Assembly (NCBI RefSeq): GCF_000003815.2
Contig: NC_049982.1
Span: 16,980,691-17,044,690 of the forward strand
Direction of reading: 5' to 3'
DNA: 64,000 nt
DNA from: Branchiostoma floridae
Taxonomy: Eukaryota > Chordata > Leptocardii > Amphioxiformes > Branchiostomatidae
The position numbers and the translations under genes are program-made. The notes under the pieces are model-generated. The model saw nothing but the letters and a program-made list of their open reading frames with translations, did not search any database and was not told the origin of the DNA. Numbering within the stretch: position 1 is the first letter of the stretch; each line of letters opens with the position of its first letter. Below, in pieces: positions 23,801 through 38,800 of this stretch.

Positions 23801-26800
23801 CAGGTATTGTCTAACAAGCAGTCCATCCCTGGGTTGCTGCAGGAAGCTTCACATGCCAGCCCAAACTCACCATATCCAGCATTGGCACAGTCAAAGTACA
23901 CAGTCTCATTGGAGCATTCCTTCTCTGAGTAGAAGGATACACATACACAGGATTTTGTACAGTCTTAACAACAGTTGTATTTCTCAATCAAGTTATTGAG
24001 ACAGCAAGTGAAAATAGAAAGTACATTTATGACTTAATGCTGGACATACCAGGTGGTCTCTCTTCACAAGACATTACACCATTTTCACAGGAGCTATTTA
24101 GAGAGAAAAAAACAGTGATGAGAATGTTTCATTTGTTGGTATCTAACAAAATATCTGAAGTGCTACATGACTCAACCACTCTAATCACAACCCCTTAAAG
24201 AAAAGCAAGGATAATTTCAATGTTTTTGCCAACTCTCAGACTAAAAAAAAAAGCAAAATACAATGAGTAAATAACTGTTGAAAGGCCCAAAAGTACTTCA
24301 TTAAACAATTGCTAAGGGGTCCTCACCATCTGGAATATGTATCAGCAAACTCCACTGTAGTTTGTGCTTCATAAACATCTCCTTGGTGGTAGCACGGGCA
24401 TTCACTAGCTAGCACACAGGACCCATCCTCTGACTGGTACAGTCCAGATGGACAGTTGCAGCCAGCCACACAGTCCTCTGTACAGCTTGAGATGGAACCA
24501 GACAAGTGACGACAGCTTCTTGTACAGCTGGAGCCACATTCCTGCCAAACCTGGCCACTTTGGGGACATTCCACAGCTGTAACAATACAAATGAACATGG
24601 AAACAATACATGTATGTATATATATCTAAATATCTATATCTTATGATGTATACAGAGGTGCTGTGAAATTTAGATGTACCTATATGGTGTAAGTTTATTC
24701 ATTGTTAGAAGCTCTGTTACTAATTGATTGACTGAAACATATGACCATGGAAACCTGAATGATTTTCTTGGAAGAAAAAAATTGGCTAACTTGAATGACG
24801 TACTACCTAAACACTAGCACATTTTTGATACTGAACAGGATTCAAGACAGTGTTTGCAGTCCCTGTGGGCATCAGAAACCTGTAGCTTACATTCTGTAAC
24901 TTTCCTTAGTGCTGAAAATAAGGGCGTTATCAATGTTGGACTTTCTTCTCCCTGCCTACACCATCTTTCACTCACCAAACGGTACTAGTTACATTGTGTA
25001 CATTATGGATTCTTAAATCCAGGGATGTGATTGTTAGAATATATAACAAAATATCTTCACTCAAGCAAAGAAGGCACCATTTACCGCAGAGTGTGCCTGG
25101 CCGCCAGTCAATCACAACCCCTGTCTGTGCACACTCCCTTGCATAGTGAGCAATAGACGAACACAGGAAGTCCGTTGGATCTGTTCCCTGGCACACGTCA
25201 TTCTGGCAGTGGGCAATCTGGTGTGACGGGTCAATCAGGTCATGGCAGGGTGCAAACAGGGGACCCATCAGGATGCCACAGTTTTGTACAGCAAAGAGGG
25301 CTGTGGGGCAAAAAGGGAAGAACTTTTTATACATTCCATCCATATGCAAGAAATACAGTTATACATGTACAATAGTCTACTGCACAGTGTCAGTTTCAGG
25401 TGTGTTATGCACTGTAATCTTTTGTGGAAAAGAAAGTCATGAATTTTTACAATATTACAAACTATGGGTACATCCCACATCATCTTTCACAGATTTTATC
25501 TGAATTTATCTGAACCATTATTTGCATGAACATTTGCACTAATTTGAAGAGGTAAATAATAGAATAGCCAACTTTGACACATTTTATATCTAATGAAAGA
25601 ATAGAAATAAAATAATTCTCAAAACATACCACGTTGGTTATTGATGGCACAAGGACTTAGCCCTCTCTCTAGCCAAGAATCAGGACATTGCTGTGAGACC
25701 TTCCATGATGAAGAGAACTCGGCAGGGCAGCCAACCACAACCCCACTCTGGGTGGTGAAGTCATCCCGCTGGTTCCCATTGAATGTACCACAGAGACCAT
25801 TGGTTTTACCATACATTTCTGCATCAACCTAGGAGCATGGAAGTGCAAAGATAGTGTGTGGGCTTGCTATGTTGTTATTGCTTTATTGTTTTCGTTATTG
25901 AAATGTCTAGCTCACAGCTTCCTCCCTGGGTGCACTTTATACATCTACTTACATGTATCCATGCTGTATAAAAGCTTATGATCATGAGTTGTGTGTATAC
26001 CTGGCACAAACTACTACCCCATCAAATGCCTTTAATGAACACTGGAGCAGATGCAGAATTCTTCAGCTATTGTAACTAGAATCAATTGGATAAATACAAT
26101 AGCAAGCTGTCAAGATTCTGGACACTTCTGCTTAATGTATTTGCGTCTGAAGGAGATCAAGAGGGATAAAAAGGATCCAGGCTCAAGATGCAATCATGAT
26201 TCATAAGATAAGGCTGTTGCACCTACTGTGGCATAGAGACTTGTCCTGCCATCCCACAGAACAGTCAGACCAAAGGTTGTCTTCACCTCCACATACAGAG
26301 AAGACAGTTGATAGATGGTGTATTCAGCTGAAAGACAAAATTATGAAAGATTCTTTGGGAAAAGACTTACATGTCAGATTCTGCTACATTTTAAGTTATT
26401 CACAAAGTATGTGTAGGTGGCACAAAGGTGATAAATACCAATATTTTCAAATCAATTTTTCCCATAGCATTAAAAAAAAACATAAAGCACCGTAAAGCAC
26501 AACAAACAACCTGTGGTTATTCATTGTTTTGCCAACATCATGGTCTCTTTGACAGAAGTACAATATTACATACTTCCATAGTACGGCAGGGTGACTGAGA
26601 TGTTTCCAACTGAGACAGATCCTGCTGGAAGGAGTTTGACCCTGCCTGCAGTACCACCCTGGAGCAGCAGGCTAGCAGATCTGTAGAAGTAGGATCACAA
26701 GAAAATAGACATCACAATATTTAACGGTACTCATATTATGCTTATTTTCTAGCATCTAAAGTCTTCCTTCAAAATGTGCTTGTTACAAGTCAAGTGAATT

Positions 26801-29800
26801 GCTTGCTGGAGCAACTTATTGAAATAAAAAGAAACATAATTTTGCATTTGATAGCAATATGTCTTCATGACACATTCTGTTAGTTTGTGCATGCTGTACC
26901 ATGAGATGATAACTGACCGTGTGCAGGTAGTTTTAGGGTCTGTTCCACACTGCTGGTTGTTGGAGATGAGTGTGAACTTGTCAGTCTTCACCAGAATATG
27001 CTGACAGGCACTGCCAAACTCATAATGGTGTCCATCAAATGTACTGTAGTGTAGGTTACCATGGACACTGCAGGTAGCTGAGAAAGTAGACAAGGATTTC
27101 CATCAAACATCTTTGCAATTTGTCGCAAAGTTGTATCAGTAATGAATGGGTGGGTATCATCCATCACAAACAGATTGGAAGAAACTCAACAAAATCCACA
27201 CCTAATGCTCTAGAGAAACTCCAGTTCAAGAGTTCCTGATACCAACTAATACATGATATACATATATCAAACCTGACCTGGACAGATGTTTTCAGTACAG
27301 ATCCACTTCCTTGCCATGCAGGTACTGTACAAAAGGTATAAAAGACAACCTTATCCATTCCATGTACATGTATCTATTTCTGAGGAATATGATGTCAATA
27401 TTGTCCTGTGAAGTCTGAACAAGTAATGATTAGTTATTTGCTATGGCAACCATGTGACAATATTGGTAGATAGCAAATTCAATGGGCTCCCTTGGAAATC
27501 AGTCTGCTGACTGAAGGGACCACCCTATAAGATCAATAAATAAAATAAATGACTGATATAATTTGAATACTTGTGTTCTGGCCTATTTATGCTGTAATAG
27601 TGTAAACTTACACTAACCTAATGTCATTTCATTAACTACAGACAGAAAATAGCATTGAAAATACTATCTAACTTACCACACATTGCAGTCCTGGTGTATA
27701 GTGTCTCCAGGCCTGTATTCCTGTCCCTGGTGCACACAGGGACAGTCCTTCACCCCTACACACTGTGTTCCATTCCACACGGTCCCGGCTGGACAGTGGC
27801 AGCCATCCACACATCTGTCCTTACAGTCCTCGTCAGGCTGGGGGTTCTGACATGTCCCAGGACAGGCAGTGCCACATTCATCATACACCATATTACTCGG
27901 ACAGTCTTTACCTGACATAAATGAATAAGATGGTCCTTAAGTCAGAATCTGACCAATATGTAACATTGTTGTTAATTAAGGAGTTCTCAGCAAACAGGAA
28001 AATCAGCTCTAGTGTCCTTGAAAATGACTTGTTTTCAATGTCCTACTTCAGACCTTGGTTGCAGTAAATAAGTTTGTACAATGTATCCTTCAAGCCCAGT
28101 CATTTTCAAGTTATTATGATTTCTGTACCTGAGACTGAATCATAACTTCCTCTAAAGCCAAGTTATGTTCAATTCATACTATGGTCCATTATTATTAGTT
28201 ATTATCTATATTATGAAGAAATATCAATCAATGTCCCTGAAGATTTTTCAAATCAATGTTATCCTTCCAAATCCTGATTTTGAATCATATGTGGACTGGC
28301 ATTTTGGTTAATTTTCTTTACGTAGAACTGCATCCAAACTGCCCACATAGTCCCTGTCCTTGGTGCTGAATTTCACTTGGAGTGAAATTGTTGCAAAAAT
28401 GACTTTTTTATTCTTACTTCCACTTTGACATTGTTTCATCATTTCTTTGCTGTAGTAAAATCAGTCCACCTACCACAAAAATTTGGCTGTCTCCAATTCA
28501 GAGAAATCCCATGAGAGGCACAAGCACGCGAGTACTGAGTCAGGGCATCACACATACAGTCCTTTCTATTGGAGCAGAGGGAAGTAACGTGTACACCGTT
28601 AGGATTTGTTGTGGTGTTCTCCAACCATCATAAACGTAAACAAATTTATTTAAAAAATTCCTAAAAGGCCTTTATCAACTTGATAAGCCTTAAACACCCA
28701 TCTATCAAGATTATTACCCTACTACATGTAGTCAGTGTGATTGTCTTTTGTATCAAGCATTTAGCAGATTTTCTACTCTCCATTCAATGATTTTCTCAAA
28801 GTAAATACTGCAAACAATGTGTAAGATTGACATCTGACCTGCTTCCATTGCTGCATCTGCACATGTCGAGCTTGCAAGTCTCTATGTACGGGAACGGGTC
28901 AACATCCTTATGGCAGGGCTGGAAGGACTCAAGCTGCTTCATAATGTCACAAGCTTCCTGAATGCCCTGAAAACACATCAATCGCCACAGAAATAATTCA
29001 AAAGGAAATCTGAAAATCTGTAGTCTGGAAGCTACATTACATAAGAAATGAAGCTATAGCTCGTAACATTACAGTAGGCTTTGTCATTGTCTAAATTGTC
29101 TCAAGGGCACTACAAGGAAGTTCACTGACCTCAAGGTCTTCCCTCTGTAGAGCATCACAAGCACCTGGGTTGTCCAAAGGCACATCAGGGCAGGTCTCAT
29201 CAGCCTCCGTCATCTTCCAGCTATTCCCAAAAGCTATTGGGCTGGACATAGTAACCCCTGCAAAAGAAAATCAAATAGATTTCAGGCTGCTAGTGACTTG
29301 TTTCTGAGAATAAACGTAACAGTTTCAATAGAAACACTGACAATGCAAATGTTAGTTACAATGCTCCTGGTACTATGTCACCTTTATTCTACAAGCCAGT
29401 TTGTAAAAATATCCTTGTACATTTTTAGGCATAGGTTTATGCCTCAAAATAAAATGCCCTTCATATAAGGCCAAAAGAAAATTTTTACCGACCTGATCTC
29501 AGTGTGAAATCGTCATCAGGGTTTCCATTTGAGTTCCCACATAACCCACACATCTGTCCCTGCAGTGAGGGGTCCAGATAGGCATACACACTGGAGAAGC
29601 CATCCCAGTAAACTACAGCCTGGAGAAACGAATGGAAGTTAGGCTCTACAAATGAACAAGAAGGGACTCGATGTGTCAGTGGTTGAGCTCAATAGCTATT
29701 TTCCTTAAATAGAATTGTGACACAGAATGTTAACTCAATGTTCACATATTAACAGTTATCAGATACTTATTAGCCAAAAGTTTCAAAAGGACATTACCAG

Positions 29801-32800
29801 TACACATTTAGTGGAACTGCATTCAAACTGCCCACATAGTCTGTGTCCTTGGTGCTGAATCACATTTCAAGTGAAATTGTTGCAAAAATGCCTTCATTTT
29901 CTTACTTCCACATCTTTTTATCATTTCTTTATTATAATAAAAAGAATTCACGTACCACAAAAATTTGCTTGTCTCAAATTCAGAGTAAGCTCAAGCAAAT
30001 TCATGTTTACATTAACAGGTATCAGGTATTAGCCACAAGTTTCAAAAGGACATTAGCAGTACACAATCAATGGAAAAAAATTTCTGCTGTTTCCAGTACC
30101 TTTCTCTCTGGATGGATTGCCACTCGAACATAATCTCCTACTCTATCAACTAGCAGACCTCGAGCCACAAATGGCAGAGACAACCTGGAGGCAAAAAGTA
30201 CAAATAAGACATAACATTTTACATCTATACATAAATGAATACACTTTAAGATATGATAGCCCTTATTCGAAACTAAAAGCTTAACACATCTCCCTAGCAC
30301 AAGAATTAAGGGCAATGCAAAATAAATGTATTTCACATCTTAAGTGTAATTGATGTAGAGAATTCCTGTGTCATGTGATCATGTGACAAATAGCAAACTA
30401 GGTAAGACAAACAATTATTACGTACGTCTGGTTGCCCATGGTGACCACATGATCCTGTTGTAAGGTCAGGTCAGAGGTCAATGTAGGCATGTAGAGGTGC
30501 ACCTGATGTCTGCATGGAGCATCATGGGTAACGCAGTCCATGTCACTTCGGAATAGTAGCTGTGGCAAAGAGGAAATACACATTTAAAGTTTCAGCAATT
30601 TTAACCATGGAATGTAAAAGAAATACTGCAACATAACTTCAGACCAGTCATATGACAGTACATTAGATGATTGCTTTTAATGTACAGTTGCTTTTGATAG
30701 ACCCCTTTCATGTCTGATAAAATAACAGTTTTTGGCCCAAAATGTATGATGGTGTGAAATATTTGGCATTCTTCCCGAAAATTTCTTGCATTTCCACACT
30801 GAGATGAGTGAAGTGGTTATGAATCATTTCTAAAATAGGAAAGAGTCATAGACAATATTTCTGCTCTGATGCTGGTACACCTCACCTGAAACAACTCTGC
30901 CTTACAGTCTCCAGTCAGCAGGTACTGACAGGTCCCAGGGAAGTCGATCAGGTTCCCATCATATGTCTGGTAGTGGGACTGACCAAAGGCCGCACAATAA
31001 TGTTGCACTGTGCTGACCGTCAGGACAGGCGTTTTATCTGTTAAGCAAACAAACAAGCAAACAAACAAAAACAGCTGTGGTGAAGAGGGAACAACTGCAC
31101 AAAGATTGACTAAGCACATTCATACAACTACAGAAATGGGAAACAGCATGTAAAAACAAATAATTGTAATTGTGTGTCTCCCCTAAAAATACAATGACGG
31201 TGTAAATACAATGCTGCTGCCAAAGCCCAAACACAAGACCATACAGTCTGCGATTTGAAATCCTCTCGACTGAATGCAGACATCGTAGTCAATTGAGGTG
31301 TTTAATTTGTTTGTTTGTCTTTGTGTGTATACACAGTTATGTGATTTTTGCAAGATGTAACGTGTAAGGATGAAATGGCACTGTAATGGGATACTTGGAT
31401 GATTGGAGGCATGGCTTAGCTCATCAATAACTGAGGTACTGTACTGCTTTGTGAAATGTTAATCGGTTAATAGCTTAAAGAAGCTGAATTCCCTACCATT
31501 AAACAGCCGGGCAGTGACACCCCAGCACCCCATCCGTGATNNNNNNNNNNNNNNNNNNNNNNNNNNNNNNNNNNNNNNNNNNNNNNNNNNNNNNNNNNNN
31601 NNNNNNNNNNNNNNNNNNNNNNNNNNNNNNNNNNNNNNNNNNNNNNNNNNNNNNNNNNNNNNNNNNNNNNNNNNNNNNNNNNNNNNNNNNNNNNNNNNNN
31701 NNNNNNNNNNNNNNNNNNNNNNNNNNNNNNNNNNNNNNNNNNNNNNNNNNNNNNNNNNNNNNNNNNNNNNNNNNNNNNNNNNNNNNNNNNNNNNNNNNNN
31801 NNNNNNNNNNNNNNNNNNNNNNNNNNNNNNNNNNNNNNNNNNNNNNNNNNNNNNNNNNNNNNNNNNNNNNNNNNNNNNNNNNNNNNNNNNNNNNNNNNNN
31901 NNNNNNNNNNNNNNNNNNNNNNNNNNNNNNNNNNNNNNNNNNNNNNNNNNNNNNNNNNNNNNNNNNNNNNNNNNNNNNNNNNNNNNNNNNNNNNNNNNNN
32001 NNNNNNNNNNNNNNNNNNNNNNNNNNNNNNNNNNNNNNNNNNNNNNNNNNNNNNNNNNNNNNNNNNNNNNNNNNNNNNNNNNNNNNNNNNNNNNNNNNNN
32101 NNNNNNNNNNNNNNNNNNNNNNNNNNNNNNNNNNNNNNNNNNNNNNNNNNNNNNNNNNNNNNTGTCACCTATCTTTGGACAGAACATGTGACAACATATT
32201 CAATCAAATTCATTTTAAAAGTTGCTTTCCAAAACTAAGATGCTGACATCAGTACAATACACAATACAGTAAAACTTGCCCAAGTGACCACCTCTTTCTG
32301 GCAACCACCTGGCCATTACGACCGCTTTTTCTTGTTCCCGAAAATTTTCCCCATCGACATAAGCATTAAGCAACCTCTGTACAGCGTACACCTGGCCAAC
32401 GCGACTGCGACCTCCAAAAATTGGGACCAAATCCCTGACCATAACAACCGCGTCCATTTTCAAATCTTGAGGTGTCATCGATTTTCAATGATAACTAGCA
32501 CGATTATGTAAATGGCTCCTGACAGTTCGGGATGACCCTAATCTTCAACCTAGACATCTTACCTCATAGTAGCGTCCATCGGGGAGTAAACACCCACAGT
32601 CAGCCGGCAGAACACAGGTCTCTCCACTCAACACGTACCCTTCCTTGCACTGGCAGCCTTCCAGGCACCGCTCCCCCACACAGTCTGCAGGGGTGTTATC
32701 ACGGCAGGTGGCCTGGCAGGGACTGACACAGGTGCTGTATGTGCTGTTTTCTGGACACTTCAGAAGGGAGTCTGAAACATCAGATGTACATGCAATGAGT

Positions 32801-35800
32801 GTCAAGATATGAAGATACACATTGTCAAAATTATCATAATTTTGATATTCTCATAACACTGTCCTTTAATCAACATGAGCCATGAGCCTCAATTTATTCT
32901 TTCTTTCTTGCCAAGCAATATGATTTTCAATTAATTTTGCTGACAAAATGCTAATTCTGTTGTTGACAAATGATGAACCACTTTAAATGACCATAAACTT
33001 TGTGTGTACTCACCACATCCTGTTGCAGTTCTCCAGTCAATGATAACACCATGTTCTGCACAGTCCTCAGCAAAGGTGGCAAAGCTGTCGCACCGATGTT
33101 CCTCACTCTCATCTTCACACATGTCAATCATACAGTTCTCAGTGTACATCTGTCAACAGAACCATAATGTGTGACATTAAAAAAAAATACCACATGGACA
33201 CATGCAAGTGTAACAAAGAGCAGTTTCCAAAGAATGTCATTTCTGACATATTACTTACACGTATGCATAGCCTCAAGCATCAGCATTCACTATCAAGTTG
33301 TAGACAAGAAAAAGCAAGAGAGTAAAGAATTGTCCAGCTAATTCATACATACAGACTCTGGCTCTATTCAATATCAGCATTACAAAGTATTGCTGCAGAT
33401 TAAAGTTAATCTAAGCCAGTCATGTTTCAAGAAACATTATTGGTGGCAGATTCTAGTATAAAACAGCATCTGCACAAAGGTTCTGATTGAACAATTTGCA
33501 TGTGCTTAAGATGACACACAAGGAAGATGTGAAGTAGTTGAAAGAAATTCTAGTAAATAAAATAAAAGTAATATTTTACTACAGGCAAGTGACAGGTATT
33601 TGAGAAAAGTACCTGGGCATCCAAAAGTAAGTGGCAGGCAGAGAACTCCAAGTCAGGGTCTAGCAGAGCCTTGCACTTGTCCTCCACACGTCGCTGGATA
33701 CTGGCAGGACAGTTGAACACATACTCATCCTCCATCTCCCTACACCTGCACCAGAGACAAAATACTACTTGTATACAGAAGCAGAACATACACATGGCTA
33801 AATGACAGCATGTAGATAGCAAAAAATAAATGTGAAACTGTCAACATTTTACATTATACAGTAGGATTTTCTTTAAATAAAATTACTGTAGGTATTATGT
33901 ACAGCAAGGGGATGGCAAATAAGGCTGAACTGAATGTTTTTTCAAAACATATTTCATCTAGCAATGTGCACATGCTGCCATCATTCTTGTTGAATATGTT
34001 TCCAACTGTGACCTAATATGTCTACAATCGAGTCCATAATGTTCACTGTATATAACGTTATTCTCAAGGGCCCATGTTGACATATATACTCTAGGTCAGT
34101 GTTCCAGCTGTTGCCCATGTCGGTGGCACTGGCTGCCGGTGTACCATCAGCCTTCAGCAGGTCATTACTCTTGTCCATGTTAAAGTCCTGGCACATCCCC
34201 ACAAGTTTCCCCATGTAGGGTGGGGGCACATACACCTGTGGACACACAAGCCTCCTCATAGTGCAACATTTACAATCATGTATTCAGCCATGATTACACC
34301 CTTAGACAAGAATGCAATAATCAAGCTAAATGTTCAACAGGGCCATTAATGCCTTTGGTACATACATCAATCATCATGACAATAGAAGATTTAATGTTAC
34401 GTTATACATTATTGGTATTGAAACCTTCACTTAATTGTACATGCTGAGAAATAAAGACTTATAGATTGATGATATACAACCTTTCCAATGTGTCAAATGG
34501 TGATATAAATGTCTAATTGACTTGCCAAATTACTTGATATGTATGCAAGAGGACACAGTCAGGGATATCACCACTGTCATACCTCTGCCATGTTAAGTCC
34601 ATTGAAAGCGACTCTGACCCCAAAGTCCATGACAACCACCACCTGCCGGCCCTGGAGATGGATGGTGAAACCCACTCCTTTGTACGGCAGCCTGGTAAAC
34701 ACCCCGTCAACCTGGGCAGTTAAACATCATCAGCAAGGAGGGACATGGAATGATGTTATAAAATGCAGCCAAGCTAATAGTACAAAAGTACAGAATACAA
34801 AAGAAAAAACAACAAGTTTTGAAAATTTCATAAATCATACATTCTATTTCTCCTTGAAATGGAAGACTTTGAGAGTGTCAGTACGTGATATGATCTGCAG
34901 CAGCTACAATGTGACGTTATAACGTTATTAAAGGTAACAGTGTCTCACCAAGACCCTTCTTCCCTTCTGCAGTGTGATGCGATGACCACTGACATCAACA
35001 TACACTTCTGCAGTGTATGACACATGAAAATTGTTTCTTCGATGCTCATTCTTGACTTCCACATTGAATGGCTGCAGTGTGTCGTTGCTAGCTGTGCTCT
35101 GGTACTTGGACATTGTGTAGGTACAGATGCCCATAAAGTCGTAGTTCCTGCCATCGAAGGTTTGATAGTGGGGATCACCATAGGCCCTGCAGTATGCACC
35201 ACGGGCCACTGGATAATACATTTTTATAAAACAGAAAAAATATAGACTATTAGATTAGCAAACTAATTTTGTCAAATCACTTTTCCCTTAGTTTATCCCA
35301 TACATTTTTACACCCTTTGCGACATAACACAAGCAGAAAGCTAAGGCACACATTTTCTAATCCAAAATGTCCTTATTTAAGTGATCAATACATTTAGCAT
35401 TACCAACCTAAACCTTTCAGTCTTGCACATAACAGCAGTACATTATGCAGCATATATATGTAGCCCTCTCATCACCAACCTACTTTATCATTCATAATTT
35501 TTCATCTTGGACTCACCTGGTGGCAGTGTAGGTGTGACTTTGTCCATGCCTGCAAACAGATGGAAAGATTTTAATTTGTATTTTGTCATCATAATCAATG
35601 TAACGTTAATATTATAATATTATCACACAAACTGCTTCATTGCTCAATAATATTGTAATTCAAAAATACGAAAAAAACTACATCCAAGACAGCTACCAGT
35701 CAGTAACTAACTAGCAAACTTGACTTACCAACAATCTGGTAGACTTGGTTGGACCAAGGGCCTCCTTTCCCATCATATCCACAGGACAGTGACCGTCCAT

Positions 35801-38800
35801 GCTTCCAATAGGTGTCCTGTGCTGTTTTGGAAGAGAAACACTGCCCTCCATTTTGAACAGCAAACACTGTAAAGCCACGGCTCAAGGCAACTTGGTAGCA
35901 CCTGTGAATGGCATTTGGACGTTTGTGGTAGTTGAATCTATCCAGTAACTGGTCCGTCCCTTCTAAAGTGTCAACTGCACGGTCCACAGTGTCTATCCAG
36001 CAGCCAAGACTCTTGTATGGCCCTGACAGAGGAACAATCATAAAAATTAAAACCTGCAGTCAATAAACACTTTATACAATGTAATGTTCTGGCTCAACAA
36101 GAAACTGCAAGATTAACAACTGCATTGATTTGAATTCAAAAATGTGAGTCCTATGTTTCTGACTATACCTAGAAATTGCATAGCTGATGGCTAAACAATG
36201 ATCCAACACAATATCAATAACTAAACTTTTGTCTACAGCCTTCTTCAGATTTGAACAAATGACCATTCCTCAAAGGATATGACTTGATATGAAAAAAAAA
36301 ACATTGCATCATTTGTATTCTATCAAATACTAAATGACTATTAAAATGAAAACACTGCAATTATATAAATTCATGACATTGAAAACAAACACAAGTAATG
36401 CTAGTAGTAAGATATAAATTTGATACATTTCTCCCATGTTACCTTAAAATTGGTCATCTGAAGCCTGTTGCTACTGCCTATTTTGTTTGGATGTTTTGAT
36501 ATAACTGACCTTCACACACTGTCTCCTGTAGTGCCTGTGCAATGGTGGCAAGTGATGAAAAGTCTGAGACGTGTAGAATTCGGCTTGGATCCCCAGCAAT
36601 ATGTTCTAATGTCATATCATTCACACCGTCCCCAACGCCCACTGCATAGACAGTGATTCCACTTTGTGCTGCATGTCGGGCTGGGTCCAACACGCTGTCA
36701 TACGACTCTCCATCCGTGATGACAATCAATACATTGCGGATATCCTCACGGTCACCATTGGAGGGTCTAAATTTTCTCCGGCGAACAAAATCGATGGCTT
36801 TCCCGGTATTGGTGCTTCCCTTCTTGTAAGGAATTCTCTCGATGGCCGATAGAACATGTGACCTGTCAGAGTAGCTAGGCAGATATATGTAAACAGAAGA
36901 TATTGTTAAACATATCAATTTGGTAGTTAACGTTACATGCATACACTGTCTTTTCCTGAAATGTCTACGCTCAACAACATGTGTAATGGTACCAGTCGGT
37001 ATTTAATACCAACTTGAAGGAGCTTTAATTTATACAGTATAAAAGCTCCTTGGTATTACTGAATCATTTTCAATAAAAGTTGAACAACGTTCAATAAAAG
37101 ATGAACAACAAATAATATTCTGTGTGTGTTACCTGTTCATGTCAAACTCAGTGTTGGGGAATGTGCTGTACTGTACCACTCCGACCCGGGTGTGGGTGGG
37201 GGAGATGTCAAAGGTGTTGATGACTTGGGATGTAAAGTCCTTCAGCTTTTGAAAGTTGGATAGTCCTATGCTGCCTGATCCATCCAGGAGGAAGACCAGG
37301 TCCACTTTTAGCTTCTGTGTCTTGCAAGAGAGCTCTGTAAGAGTTTAACGTCAAAGCTGTTACATGACTCAATCTAATGTTATATTTCATGTGGGCTGCA
37401 GCTGAGGGGTTAGGTGCAAAATGATTGTAACAGTTGCTATTAGATTGTCAAGACCAGACAAATTTGTACATATTAAGTAGGCATTGATGTAGTAGACAAC
37501 AAAGTCAACAGCAGGAATTGAGAGATTCTTCCTGTGCAAGTTTTTGCAGGCACTGAAAGAGGCTGTAAAATTCAGCCCAGTTTGTAACAGCTGTAACGTT
37601 ACTCTCCTGTCAAAAAGGTTGGTGAGTTTCTACACTGTGACAACTCTAGGTTTTGACATCCCTATGTTGGCCACGATTTACTCCTGGATTCAGGTAGGGG
37701 GTATTGGAACATATATAACGTTATACATTGTATATATGTAGGGGCGTCGGAACATAAGGGTGCCAGGAAATAGGGGCGTAACCTACCAGTACAGACTCTT
37801 CCATCACCACTGTATCCGGGCAGACATTCACATCGGTACTGGGTGGTACCCAGGGGGACACACCTGGCCTGATCCTCAGGGGCACAGTCGGACCGGGCAC
37901 ATGGGTCAGCTGGGGGTCGGGCAGCACCAGGAGGGCGTAGGGCTGAGGAGTAGAGGCAAAGATGCACCTGTTATGCATGGGATATCTGTAATATCTGAAA
38001 AATTGCTCAGTCCCAAAACTATTTGAAAAAAATCTCAAGATTATTTGAAAAATCTCAAGATTGTTGGAAAAATTTCAAGATTGTTGGAAAAATCTCAAGA
38101 TTCTTTGAAACCATATCATTTGAAAGCAATGTTAACCAAAAAACCCAAGGATTATTTGAAAATCTCAATACTGTTTGAAACGAACTCAAGATTGTTTAAA
38201 ACAATGTTAAGGTTCAGTGTTACTGACGAAAACTGGTGGATTCCAGTTGAAACGTCTGACCGTTTCCAAAACCATATCCAGTTGCTTGAGTAACTACTTT
38301 TTGGTGTATCTTATTACCTGGATGTCTAACCTACACCGACGAATGTTAAGGTTAATTGACAAAATTTCAAGATTGGTTTAATCGATCTCAAGATACTTTG
38401 AAAAAACTTCAAGACTAATTGAAACAACCTTAAGATAACCATACGCATGATCGTACCCTTTGCATCATAATTGCATTGATATCAATCGAAACTCGGTTAC
38501 AGAAAAGTCTTTTTAGCGAATGCCCACTATATCCATAAAGATGTCGGCCGTCGCACCCATGAGTTTAATATACATGTGTAACGTTATTTGCACAGTAGTG
38601 ATATGCTTCGAATTTCTTCATCAAACTAGTAGAAAGAACTGAGGAAACAACCTTTGCAAACACTTCCATCTCCGTTGACATCTTGAAATCCTGGTAGACA
38701 ATGGCAGCTGTACTGGGTGTCGCTGATGGCCTTACAGAAGCCTCCTGCAGGAGCACAGGTCGCCTGATCACAGGGGTCGGCTGGGGGCTGCCAGGAACCA

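Noticed and set aside
26880-26900. Alternative donor at 26899 for the VWD exon
   Set aside because: Joining it to the acceptor at 26680 makes a TGA codon. The gtcagt donor at 26917 gives a continuous RSASLLLQGG instead.
28600-28622. Longer C8 exon starting near 28618
   Set aside because: The phase does not match the previous exon. The acceptor ending at 28566 gives CRCSNGSRKDCMCD, as in other C8 domains.
31459-32246. Apparent 230-240 aa ORFs across 31541-32162
   Set aside because: They are made almost wholly of N. A hidden exon is likely but cannot be read.
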